Assembly: GCA_037349315.1 (NCBI GenBank)
Contig: JBAIAC010000020.1
Location: 2,170,001-2,234,000, forward strand
DNA from: Chelydra serpentina
Taxonomy: Eukaryota > Chordata > Testudines > Chelydridae
Length of the DNA stretch: 64,000 nt
Direction of reading: 5' to 3'
Under the pieces are notes generated by a model. The model was not told the DNA's origin. It did not search any database and saw only the letters and a program-made list of their open reading frames with translations. Position numbers and translations under genes: made by a program. This document shows positions 53,508-63,975 of the stretch, piece by piece. Position 1 is the first letter of the stretch. Each line of letters opens with the position of its first letter.

Positions 53508-54231
53508 TGTGACGGGGCAAGGCCAGATGGCTATGGGAGAGTAGTGGGAGATAGATATATTGGCCCCAGGCTAAACAAATCCCTGGTACCAGGATAAGTA
53601 AATGGAAGCTGCTCCAGGTCAATTAAGACACCTGGGGCCAATTAAGAACTTTCCAGAAGGCAGGGAGGATGCTAGGTTGATTGAGACACCTGCAGCCAAT
53701 CAGGGGCTGGCTGAAACTAGTTGAAAGCCTCCCAGTGAGTCAGTGAGGCGCGCATGTCAGGAGCTGTGAGAGGAAAGTTGCATTGTTGGAGAGACTGAGC
53801 TGTACACACCATATTAGGCACAAGGAAGGAGGCCCTGAGGTAAGGGTGAAGTGGAGTTTGAGGAAGTGGGGCTGCTGTGGGGAAGTAGCCCAGGGAATTG
53901 TACGTGTCCTGTTTTTTAAAAGGTCAGCTACCATAGCTGATACTATTAGGGTCCCTGGGCTGGAGCCCGGAGTAGAGGGTGGGCCCGGGCTCCCCCCTTT
54001 TGGCCCCCCACCAATTAATCACCAAGACTGGGAGACAACAGAGACTGTGCAAGGGAGGATAGCTTCTCCTCACCTCCCTCGCTGGCTTATGATGAAAATG
54101 GCTCAGTAGGCTGTGACCCTTGCGTCCGGAGAGAGAAGGGCTACAAGGAGGGTCACAGTGAGCCTCTGAGGCTAGCACCAATCCACCAGGAAATGCAGGA
54201 TCCACACAGACAAGGACAAAGCTTTGTCACA
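53508..54231 (+). repeat. gypsy 3' LTR
   Basis: Starts TGTGACGGGGCAAGG and ends GCTTTGTCACA, with TGTGAC/GTCACA inverted ends. The last bases coincide with the point where ERV integrase codons resume, so the exact right edge may be a few bases off. Confidence 0.65.
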
Positions 54232-55010
54232 ATATGTATTAGTGTTAGTTGATGTTTTTTCAAGCTGGATCAAAGCCTTCCCTTGCAGGAGGGCAGATGC
54301 CAAGTCTGTTGTGAAAATTTTGCTTAAAGGCTTTGTACCAAGGTTTGGTATATCTATTTGTATCAACAGTGACCACGGCACTCATTTTACTGGACAGATT
54401 GCAAAAGAATTATGGGCATCCTTGCATATTCAACACAACCTTCACTGCTCTTACCATCCACAATCTGCTTGGACAGTGGAACGTCACAATGGCCAGATGC
54501 CTTGCCATTAGCATTGATGAACATGAGGGCCACTCCCAACTAAAAGACTGGACTGAGTCCACATGAGATTTTGACAGGGTGCCCGATGCGACTTCCGGTA
54601 GCGCCCCCACTTGCCCTTGCTCAGATGGACATTCATTTAGTGGATGATATAATGCTTAGGCTGCCAGGCACTAATTAAATGTGTTAAGTCTTTTCACTCA
54701 TAGGTAAAAGAATCGTTACCCAAGAATCCTGAATAGCCCTGCCACTCCCTGGAACCAGGTGATTGGGTCTACGTAAATGTCCACCAGTGAAAGACTGCTC
54801 TGGCTCCACTCTGGAAAGGCCCTTACCAAGTTTTGCTGAACACCAACACCTCTGTGAAATGCCAAGGACTGACTGCATGGACCCATGCTTCTCATTGCAA
54901 GAAGACCCCTCCACCTCGAGATGATTCTACACCAACTACAGATCAGCCTACTTCTCCTTCTGATGCTTCTATTTCTCCTCCTGAATGGCAGAAGAAAAGG
55001 ACACGGTGAA
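54232..55010 (+). pseudogene. ERV integrase
   Basis: VLVLVDVFSSWIKAFPCRRA supplies the first catalytic Asp, ICINSDHGTHFTGQIAKELW the second, and SAWTVERHNGQM the Glu of the D,D-E triad. A C-terminal GPY/F-type module ([28 protein letters not shown]) is typical of gamma/epsilon pol. The zinc-binding N-terminus is missing, lost at or beside the gypsy insertion. Several stops are present. Confidence 0.87.
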
Positions 55011-55149
55011 GTGCTAGTAACCTCTCCCTTGTCCACTGATGAGTTTATTGTGTCTTTAGCATTTGCTACAGAAACCAAAGCACTACAGGGTGATGTCCTG
55101 GTAACCTCTCCCCGTATGATGCTGGACCATGACTGTTTCAGGAAAGAAG

Positions 55150-55357
55150 AAAAATAAATGCTCGCTCTGCCGAACCTGCCAAGGCCCAGGAGTTCTTAAC
55201 CACAAAAGATATTGAGAACTGGCCCTGGTGGAAGAGATGGAATATTATACACTGGCAAGGAGGAAGTTGTGGACTCTTTGCTTGGGAATGTGGTACTACT
55301 TGGTATTTGGGGTTTCTCCTGGGGGTTGCACCATGTGCTGTTGGACAAGTGCCCTGG
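55150..55357 (+). pseudogene. ERV env, leader and N-terminus
   Basis: A frame with IENWPWWKRWNIIHW followed by a hydrophobic Gly/Leu-rich segment (TTWYLGFLLGVAPCAVG) looks like a signal or leader peptide. It is cut by DIRS-2 and resumes at 61531. No clear start codon was fixed. Confidence 0.6.
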
Positions 55358-55669
55358 GAAAAGACGGTTACTCACCGTAGTAACTGTTGTTCTTCGAGAT
55401 GTGTTGCTCATATCTATTCCAATTAGGTGTACGCGCCGCGCGTGCATGATCGTCGGAAGATTTTTACCCTAGCAACACTCGGTGGGCCGGCTGGCGCCCC
55501 CTGGAGTGGCGCCGTTGCGGCACCTGATATCTACCTCAGCCGGCCCAGCGCCCTCTCAGTTCCTTCTTGCCGGCTACTCCGACAGTGGGGAAGGAGGGCG
55601 GGTTTGGAATAGATATGAGCAACACATCTCGAAGAACAACAGTTACTACGGTGAGTAACCGTCTTTTCT
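55358..55669. repeat. 63-bp inverted repeat at the DIRS-2 left end
   Basis: Positions 55358-55420 are repeated as an apparently perfect reverse complement at 55607-55669, around a 186-bp spacer. The spacer holds the TTTTTACCCTAGCAACACTC and GGCGCC-rich segment found inverted at the other end. Such complex ends are characteristic of DIRS elements. Confidence 0.88.
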
Positions 55670-55721
55670 TCTTCGAGTGCTTGCTCATATGTATTCCAAT
55701 TAGGTGACTCCCAAGCCTTGC

Positions 55722-56402
55722 CTAGGCGGTGGGGTCGGAGTGAGATACTGCAGACTGCAGGACTGGTGAACCAAACGCAGCGTCCCCTCTGGGATGCTGG
55801 ACTATGGCATAATGAATGGCAAAGGTGTGCACCGATGACCAGGTTGTTGCCCTACATATGTACTGTATAGGTACATGTGCCAGGAAGGCGGAGGACGAGG
55901 CTTGAGCTCGGGTGGAGTGGGCAGCAAGGTGCGTGGTGGGAACACCAGCCAAGTCATAACACACCCGGATACACGACGTGATCCAGGACGAGATGCGTTG
56001 GGAGGAGACCGGGAGGCCCTTCATCCGGTCTGCCATAGTAACGCACAGTTGAGTCGTTCTGCAAAAGGGCTTTGTCCGCTGGACGTAGAAGGCGAGGGCC
56101 CTATGGATGGCCAGGGAGCGAAGATGTTGATCCCTTGAAGAAGCATACGGCTTCCGGTAGAAGACCAGCAGAAAATGTCTTGGTTGACATGAAAGGCCGA
56201 CCCCCTTCAGGGAGGGAGGCCAGGTGTGGTCGCAGCTGTACCTCGTCCTTATGGAACACCGTGTAAGGAGTACCGAAGTGAGCGCTCTGAGCTCAGATAC
56301 GTGCCTCGCCGGGGCTACAAGGAAGGCAGTCTTCCAGGAGAGGTACAGGATCGAGCAGGTGATCATAGGCTCGAATGGGGCCCCCATGAGCCTGGTTATC
56401 AC
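55722..56402 (-). pseudogene. DIRS-2 tyrosine recombinase
   Basis: The minus-strand frame contains LRSLAIHRALAFYVQRTKPF, VTMADRMKGLPVSSQRISSW, TTHLAAHSTRAQASSSAFLA (HxxR box) and WSSVHTFAIHYAI (box with the nucleophilic Tyr). These are conserved blocks of the phage-integrase-like recombinase of DIRS elements, which inserts a circular intermediate without target duplication. The frame is open over about 220 codons. Confidence 0.88.
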
Positions 56403-56484
56403 AAGGTTGAGGTCCCCATGCAGGGGCCGGATGCTGGACTAGTGGGTACAGCTGTTCCAACCCCTTGAGGAAGCTAGTGGCCAT

Positions 56485-57200
56485 GGGGTTGGGAAAAATC
56501 GAGTGCCCACTCTCGCCAGAGTGAAAAGGCCGAGATCGCCGCCAGCGAGGGGCGATACCCCGAGGGGCGCACCAGCAGGAAAACGTTTCCCTATTGGCTC
56601 AGTAGGTGGACCTGGTAGAGGGCTTCCCGCTACTCAAAAGAACCTGTTGAACCGGGTCGGAACAACAAAACTCGGACTGGTTCAGCCATGCCGCAGCCAC
56701 CCCGTGAGGTGGAGAGGTTGCAGGTCAGGGTGCGAGACCGTGCCGTGCTGCTGAGTAATCAGGTCCGGCCACAAAGGGAGAGTGATCTGGGCGGCCATCG
56801 AGAGCTCTAGGAGAGCAGTGTACCAGTACTGCCTGGGCCACGCCGGGGCGATTAGGAGTAGGCGGGCCCTGTCCCTGCGCAGCTTGAGCGGGACCCTGCA
56901 GATCAGTGGAAATGGGGGAAAGGCATAGGACAGGTGATCCGTCCAAGGCCCGAGAAAGGCGTCCATCAGGGAGCCTGGGGAGCGTCCCGGATGGAGCAGA
57001 ACACGTGGCACTTGCGATTCTCGTGAGTCGCGAACAGGTGTATGTGGGAAAATCCCAGCCCCGGAAGACAGAGTGAGTAACATCCGGGCAAATGGGCCGC
57101 TCTGGAGCCTGGAAGGGTCTGCTGAGGCGGTCCACCAAGGTGTTCTGAACCTTGAGGAGAAAGGAGGTTACCAGGTGGATGGAGTGGGCTATGCAGAACT
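56485..57200 (-). pseudogene. DIRS-2 linker region between RNase H and recombinase
   Basis: A Pro/Arg-rich stretch (DGRLSRALDGSPVLCLSPIS, VLVHCSPRALDGRPDHSPFV) joins the RNase H to the recombinase. Two overlapping frames share the signal. No methyltransferase motif was seen. Confidence 0.5.
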
Positions 57201-58198
57201 CCCACGATCATATGACTTCTCGGCAGAGCAGGAACGAACGTGCCCCTGCTTGCCTATTGATATAAAAGCATGGCCGTTGTGTAGCCTGTGAGGACTATAG
57301 CACAACGATCCTGAAGGTGTTTGGAGAAGGCTTGACAGGCAAGACGCACTGCCCGCAGCTCCCTTACGTTGATGTGGAGGGATAACTCTTGCGCTGGCTA
57401 CAGGCCCTGCGTCTAAAGATCTTACAGATGGGTCCCCCAACCGAGGGATGACGCGTCTGTGGTCAGGACCAGGGAGGGCTGTGGGGTATGGAATGGCACC
57501 CCTTATGGCACCTTCTTGGGGTCCAGCCACCAGTCTAGGGAGGCTAGGACCTGCGATGGTACCCTCAGTCCCACAACCATGTTGTCTCTGTGTGGGTGAC
57601 ACGCTGGCGAGAGCCAGGCCGGGAACGAGCAGAGCCGTAAGTGGCGTGTCTGGTCACGAACGTGCAGGACGCCATGAGACCCAGTAGACCCAGGCAGCTT
57701 CATGCTGGTAAGCTGGGAAGCTCTGCAGGAACGCTCGAGTGAGAGTCGAGCTCATGGAAATCTGAACCTGCGACTGGACCTGGCTGTTGGCGCTGCCGCA
57801 GATGAGCCAGTCGTCGAGACATGGGAATACTTGGGTTCACCGTTGACGAAGAGAAGCCGTTACGACGGCCATGTACTTCGTGAAAACCCCTCGGAGCCGT
57901 GGAGAGGCCGAAGGGAAAGACGGTGGATTGAAAGTGCCTTTGGTCGACTACAGAGCGAAGAAAACGTCTGTGTGTCGGTAAGTAGGTAAGTGGCTATGTG
58001 GAAGTACGCATCCTTCATGTCGAGGGCAGCGTACCAGCCTCCAGGATCCCATGAAGGTATAATAGAACCCAGGGAAAAAACATGAGGAACTTCAACTTGC
58101 CATGAATTAGTTGAGTTCGCGAAGGTCCAGGATAGGACATAACCCCCGTTTTGATTTGGGGATTAGGAATAACGGGAGTAATACTCCCACCCCCACCC

Positions 58199-58233
<35 letters not shown>

Positions 58234-58360
58234 TGAACTCCCCTGGAGCCTCCTCTATTGCCCCTATATTGAGGAGCGTTTGCGCTTCCTGAATTAGGAG
58301 TTGCTCATGAGAAGGGTCCCTGAAGAGGGACAGGGAGTGATGCTGCACCTTCAAGCATTT
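57200..58360 (-). pseudogene. DIRS-2 RT and RNase H, heavily decayed
   Basis: DRLSRPFQ, LLVHTR-like and VLASLDWWLDPKKVP pieces match the DIRS-1 RNase H region in several frames. The RT remnants at 57700-58350 hold SLFRDPSHEQLLIQEAQTLL. A pure poly-T run at 58201-58232 (poly-A on the coding strand) interrupts the RT, and motif C is not recoverable in one frame. Confidence 0.7.
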
Positions 58361-58361
58361 T

Positions 58362-60930
58362 GTTCGGGCCCCATCGATGGCTTAGGGGGGGGGCCCTGGT
58401 TCTGGCCAGCCCGATGACAGGGTGCCTCCTTGTAGCACCTGGCCTGGTCTTCTAATGAAGTCCTGCCTAGGCCTGGGCGTAGGGTAGGGGCGATGCTCGA
58501 GGGCCCGGAAGGGCCAGCGCTGCGTGGCACGGGTATGCAGCCCCAGCGACCTTATTATAGTGCGGTCGTCCTTCAGGGTGTGAAGTCTCGAGTCTGTTTT
58601 TCAGAGAAGACAAGGGCCTTGCCCATCGAAGGGCAAGACCTGAATCGTGAATTGTACCCCCGCCGGGAGGTTGGAGGACTGCAGCCACGAGATACGCCAT
58701 ATGGCAACACCCAATGCCGGGGTCCCAGTCGCCGATTCGGTGACGTCCAAGGAGGCCTGCAAAGATGTTCTGGCCACCTTTTTGCCTTCCTCAATCAGGG
58801 TTGAGTGCTTCTGCCTGGATTTCTGGGGGAAATCCCTTTTCCTTAGACTTAGGTGCAGGGGCTGCTGGCTGTGCCTCTCCTTCACAAATTGAACAAGCAA
58901 GGAGCACGGTTGGGGGTGAGTGTATACGTACTCACAGGACCTTGAGGACGCCATATATCTTTTCTCAACCCCCCCGGCAGTGGGGGGAATCGAGCTGGAG
59001 ATCATCAGATTGAAGTGGCGTTGGTCTGGAACGTACGTGCGAAAGGCAGGGTTAGCCTGGCAAGGGTGTCAGCCAAGAGGATGACCACCACGTGACCCTG
59101 GAGCTCCACTATCTCCTGCACCTCCTCTAGGGAAGGGCGGGATACTGTGGCCCCTGTCACTCGGGGTTCCGAGTGGGCCGATTGAGAGGCTGTGGAAGGA
59201 ACCCCTTGGTCCTGGTAATAAGACCGCAGTGTCCAGGAATACCACTGATGTGGTCTCTGGGCAGAATTCTGTGCGTTCTGCAGCCAGCGTCTAGGACAAT
59301 CCATCCCGTGGATTTGGTCCATATGGTAACCACTCCCTGTCTGGGGCGGGAGGGGATCTAAATGCGGAGCGGAAGGTCCAGGGTGGAGCAGAATGCTCCT
59401 GCCGGCGGTGCCCTTGACACATGTCTCGGCGCCGAGAGCCCGACCTGGACCCTGAAGGGGGCCATCTCATCGATCGGCTGCGGGACCGGCTTCCCAGGGA
59501 CCTGCGCTTCGACCGGCACCGGGATCGGGGGCGGTGCCGGGAGTCGTAATAGTGACGGCTGTATATAGAGGCCGATCTCGAATGGCACCGCGAGTGCAAC
59601 CGGCGCCGAGATGGGGATCGGGGGCTGGGACTGCAAGCGGTGCCGAGACTGGGGGTCCGCCTGGAGCTGGATCGGTGTCGGCCAGCTCCGGTGTGCGGTA
59701 GCGGGCACATCATGGAAGACGTACCTCGCGGCAGCATTAGCTCTACCTCGGTACGTACTGGGGAGCTCACGGCCCCCGAGCTCAACGGACCTTGCGGTGC
59801 ATCAGTGCCGGGTCTGTTCGCCTGTGGTGAGAATCTCAACGGACCTTGCGGTACCAGAGTGGGTCGGTGCCGATGCAGGCAGCGGCATTAGCTCTACCTC
59901 AGTGCGAACCGGGGAGCTCAGTGCCACCGAGCTCGACGGACCTCGCGGTGCCGGAGTCGCCGGTGCCGGATCTTCGTGCACGGCCACTGAGCTCGACGGC
60001 CCTCTTGCGGTGCCGGAGCCGCCGGTGCCGGTGCCTCAGTCGGGCACGGAACTCAACGGCCCTGGCGGTGCCGGAGTCGAGGCTGCCGGTGCCGATGCGG
60101 GCGCCAGCGTTGGCTCTACCTCGGTGTATACCGGGGAGCTGACGGCTACCGAGCTCAACGGCCCTCCTGCGGTGCCGGAGGTGACGGTGCCGGTGCCTCC
60201 GTCGGGCGCGGAACTCGACGGCACCGGCGGTGCCGGAGCTGAGGCTGCTGGTGCCGATGCGGGTGCCAGCGTTGGCTCTACCTCGGTGTATACCGGGGAG
60301 CTGACGGCTACCGAGCTCAACGGCCCTCCTGCGGTGCCGGAGGTGACGGTGACGGTGCCTCAGTCGGGCACGGAACTCAACGGCCCTGGCGGTGCCGGAG
60401 TTGAGGCTGCCGGTGCCGATGCAGGCGCCAGCGTTGGCTCTACCTCAGTGTATACCGGGGAGCTGACGGCTACCAAGCTCAACGGCCCTCGTACGGTGCC
60501 AGAGGTGACGGTGACGGTGCCTCAGTCGGGCACGGAACTCAACGGCCCTGGCGGTACCGGAGTTGGCGGGTGCTGGTGCTGATGCAGCCGGCCGCATTAG
60601 CTCTACCTCGGTGCATACCGGGGAGCGCACGGGCACCGAGGTCGACGGCCCTTAGGGTGCAGGAGTCGTCTGTGCCGGAGTCTTCGCCGGGGGCGTAGAG
60701 CTCAACAGACTTTGCGGTACCGGAGTCGCTGGGGCCGGTGCCGGTCTGGACGGTAGTATTAGCTCTACCTCGGGTTGTACCGGGTAGCTCACGGCCACCA
60801 AGTTCGACGGACCTTGCGGTACCGGGAGCCGATGGTGCTGGCGCCGGGCCAAAAGTCTGGGCCGGGCGGGCTTGTACTTGCAGCTGCAGCGGTGTCCGGC
60901 GGTGCCAGCCCCGGGGTCTGTTGCTGAGTC
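58362..60930 (-). pseudogene. DIRS-2 gag with internal 162-bp repeats
   Basis: The C-terminal part (58601-59322) keeps GVEKRYMASSRSCEYVYTHP, EGKKVARTSLQASLDVTESA and TLPFARTFQTNATSI, matching DIRS-1 gag. Upstream lie Ser/Arg-rich codons and then a Pro/Ala/Val repeat region. The long plus-strand ORF at 59611-60582 is the antisense of this repeat region and is not a gene. Confidence 0.75.
60064..60549. repeat. 162-bp minisatellite in DIRS-2 gag
   Basis: GGCGGTGCCGGAG recurs at 60064, 60226 and 60388, and as GGCGGTACCGGAG at 60550: three full units of exactly 162 bp plus the start of a fourth. Because 162 equals 54 codons, the repeat keeps frame on the coding (minus) strand. Confidence 0.92.
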
Positions 60931-61198
60931 ACAGCGGGGCCGGCATCGGGCCAAGTGTCGGTTCTACTAGGAGCTGCTTTAAGCGAAAGCCCCGCTCCTT
61001 CTTGGCTCTAGGCTTAAAAGCCTTGGAGACCTGACACTTATCTGCGAGATGGGATCCCCCAGGCGCCTCAAACGGGAGTCGTGGGGGGGTCCCCCGTAGG
61101 CATTGGCCTGGAGCCAGCCGACGGGCTTGAATCCTGGTGAACCAGGCATGAGCCCGGTACCAGAGGCGAGAGAAGGGGAAAAACCCCTTATCTCGCAC
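60931..61198 (-). pseudogene. DIRS-2 gag N-terminus
   Basis: The minus-strand codons include SHLADKCQVSKAFKPRAKKE and FRLKQLLVEPTLGPM, matching the DIRS-1 gag N-terminus after its Cys/His cluster. The cluster itself is disrupted. Confidence 0.7.
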
Positions 61199-61301
61199 TA
61201 GTATTTACACTAAACTTCTTACAAGACTATCAAAACTATTAACAACTACTTAAAGTACTTAAAACATTAACAATGCTAATCGAGTGCTAACTAAGCTAGG
61301 G

Positions 61302-61530
61302 AGGTGGAGATCAGCAACGCTGCTCCACAGATCCGACCATCACGGGCGGTAAGAAGCAACTGAGAGGGCGCTGGGCCGGCTGAGGTAGATATCAGGTGCC
61401 GCAACGGCGCCACTCCAGGGGGCGCCAGCCGGCCCACCGAGTGTTGCTAGGGTAAAAATCTTCCGACGATCATGCACGCGCGGCGCGTACACCTAATTGG
61501 AATACATATGAGCAAGCACTCGAAGAAGAA
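61302..61530 (-). repeat. DIRS-2 right terminal repeat
   Basis: GGCGCCACTCCAGGGGGCGC and CACTCGAAGAAGAA are the inverted counterparts of the left end. ERV env codons resume at 61531. Confidence 0.85.
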
Positions 61531-63428
61531 TGTACTACTCTCCCTAATTGGCTTTCAGATGAGGAATATAAAAAACGCCTTATTGCTACAACCATTACCT
61601 CCATTACAACTACCATTATCACCCCTGTCACATACCCAGATACAGACAAAGCTATCTATTCTGATGAAACCCAATGGCCAAGACCATCACATGTTAGCAA
61701 TCTATTTAAGTATTATCTGGAAAATTTATTTTTTAAGGTTCAGGACAGATCATATGAGCGAACCATACAATGGAAATCACGGGGTTTAGTAAAAATAGAC
61801 ATATTTAACATTTCTACAAGTGAGCCTCAGGAATCAAAGCTTGAAATACATGGGTTACAAGAAAGGATTGATAAATTGGGGATTGAGATGCTAGCCATTC
61901 CAGGGATTTGTAGTGTAGTAGGAGAAAGGGGTCCTTTTTTTTATTTAGTTACCCGATTAATAAGTAATCAGACTCATACCCAGAGAGTTTGCTCTATCAC
62001 TGGAAACTTTATTTGTATTGAAATGATCCCAGTAACTAACAATTTAACCTGTAGCATATTACAATATACCCTTTCCTATGCTATTAATGTTAATGTCTCT
62101 CGCAAGAATCTGAGAATATTGAATCAACAGATGTGGTATTATGCTATTCCCGAGAGAGATGTATTAGGACATCAAATAACTATAGTTAATGCCACATTAG
62201 GGACTGTGAAATTTACCCTGCCCCTATCCAGCTTCCAAGTTACTTCTATATATCCAAATTGCTCCAAGGGGGCTGCTATTCGGCTAGCACAGCAAAGAGC
62301 ATGGGTCTCCTCTAGGAAGAAAAGAGTTTTAACTGGACATTTATGGGATGGTGCAAAGAGTGCAGCAGCAATTTGGAATATTCTTAAAAGCCAACAGCAT
62401 GATGAGAAATTAGGACAATTGGAAAAAGCCACTGGTCTTATCACTGGAGCACCGCTGACCCAGGTACAGGCTGGAGTGGGTGAATTGTATGTTATTTCTG
62501 CCCTTAGTTTGATGACCCAGGAGCTGTTGACAGAGATGGTATTAAAATTCACTGAGGCAGGAAAGGAATTGCAGTGGGATCTAGCATGTTTGGAGATTCA
62601 GGACTTCCTGAATGACCAGCTGATGGCCATTTGGAGTGATCTTGAACATCAGGCTTGGCCCATTGCCCTTACTAGTGCTTCAGGAGTACCATCTGATTTG
62701 TGGCCATGGAGACATACTTGGAGATGTTCAGGATGGATGTGTAAGTACTTATAGTACTCCTTCCAAGCATATGGTTGGTCGGAGGGGTGTGGGCTCCCAC
62801 ATACCAAATCCTCCTAGGTCCATGGGGAGGATGCCTGTGGGACTGAATTATTCACTCTGACATCTGGGAAATTAGGCCACCTGGTAAGCCTAGCCGACTT
62901 ATTGTTAGTGCCTGGAATAACACCCGATATTTGGATTGAGATAGGGACTTAGTGGACGTTTTGGCCTTTGGAACACCTGCAGCTTCAGTGTATAAGGAAA
63001 CTAGAGCAAGGAGAAGTTGTCACAGTTTTTGACAAAGTTTGTTGGGAAGGTATAGGACAAGGAACTACCCTGACAGGACAGTTACTATTCCAAGCTAATG
63101 ATAGCTGTGTGTATATGAAGGCCACCACTTTGCTAGACATGCACTTTAGTCTCACCACGACCATGGGAAATTACATTCTTTACTGGCCAGCAGATAAGAC
63201 CCTACAGTTACACCTTTGGTATCAAATTTATTTTAATTGGACCAGTTTAATACCTGATCAATTCCAAAATTTGTGTTCACTTCTACCAGAGGTTCAAAAG
63301 ATTTCTGACTTACAGGGTCAAATCCATTTGTTAGAGAATATATATCAGATTGAAAAACATGCTTTTCATACAGCCCATACAGTGTCTGATTTGTGTACTA
63401 GTTATGATGTAATGTGCTATGTAACTAA
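61531..63428 (+). pseudogene. ERV env, surface and transmembrane subunits
   Basis: The first ~800 bp give a surface-subunit-like region with several N-glycosylation sites and Cys residues. A basic SSRKKR furin-type site lies near 62320. The next part is Ala-rich and helical (WDGAKSAAAIWNILKSQQHD, LGQLEKATGLITGAPLTQVQ), plausibly the fusion and heptad region. A stop falls at about 62,752, after which codons continue in another frame (about 62900-63427: LLFQANDSCVYMKATTLLDM, LLPEVQKISDLQGQIHLLEN). I did not find the CX6CC signature of gamma-type transmembrane subunits, and the part after the cleavage site is long. Which Env class this is remains open. Confidence 0.7.
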
Positions 63429-63713
63429 GGGTACGTCTATACTTACGCGTCCGGTCGGAGGCGCGGGATCGATGTTCTGGGTTCGATTTATCGCGTCTTG
63501 TCTAGACACGATAAATCGAACCAGGAAGTGCTCCGCTGTCGACGCTGGTAATCCAGCTCGACGAACGGAGTAGGCGGAGTCGACGGGAGAGCCTGCGCGC
63601 CGCGTGTGGACCACGGGTAAGTTCGAACTAAGATACTTCGACTTCAGCTACGTTATTAACATAGCTGAAGTTGCGTATCTTAGTTCGACGGGGGGGTTAG
63701 TGTAGACCTAGCC
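63429..63713. mobile_element. Harbinger-type MITE, copy 2 (in ERV env)
   Basis: The ends GGGTACGTCTATAC and GTGTAGACCTAGCC are inverted repeats, flanked by TAA at 63426-63428 and 63714-63716. It has the same internal hairpins as copy 1. It is one base shorter than copy 1 and differs at scattered positions. Confidence 0.92.
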
Positions 63714-63948
63714 TAAGGCAATGAATCAACCCCAGCATATTGTTACAATGGGGACAGTAATGCTTATTTTGCTTTTGTTTAGTATAGGGATATGTTGTTG
63801 TTGTTGTAAGAAGTGCAATAACAAAAATGCCTTTCATGTTCATACTAATCATGCATTGTTGCTATATCCAGCTAAGATGTATAGAGATAGTCCTGATCCT
63901 TTTGAGCTAGAAACCGAAATACAACACATAATGCAATTGGAAGTTTAA
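63714..63948 (+). pseudogene. ERV env, membrane anchor and tail
   Basis: QHIVTMGTVMLILLLFSIGI followed by a CCCCC cluster gives a membrane span with probable palmitoylation sites. A ~45-residue cytoplasmic tail ends HIMQLEV and a stop 40 bp before the LTR. This piece is open, and its frame was separated from the ectodomain by the MITE. Confidence 0.8.
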
Positions 63949-63975
63949 GAGTGTTGGTTGTGCTGGGGACACCAC

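Larger units (their letters stand above)
52290..54231 (+). mobile_element. Ty3/gypsy retrotransposon fragment with 3' LTR
   Basis: A 5'-truncated gypsy element starts within the RT and ends at a 3' LTR, TGTGACGGGGC...GTCACA. It lies between the ERV RNase H and integrase. It is itself interrupted by a Cry I SINE. No 5' LTR, gag, protease or integrase of gypsy is present. Confidence 0.85.
55358..61530 (-). mobile_element. DIRS-type retrotransposon, copy 2, near full length
   Basis: A 6.2-kb element in ERV env, transcribed on the minus strand: terminal repeat (61530 inward), gag, RT, RNase H, a linker, tyrosine recombinase and the left terminal structure. Terminal sequences at 61302-61530 are the inverted complement of 55421-55706. 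All frames carry shifts. It shares its outer end with DIRS-1 but retains the recombinase that copy 1 lacks. Confidence 0.88.

Noticed and set aside
59611..60582. 323-codon plus-strand ORF rich in Gly/Ala/Val/Pro
   Set aside because: It is the antisense of the 162-bp repeat region of DIRS-2 gag. Multiples of three keep both strands open. No domain.
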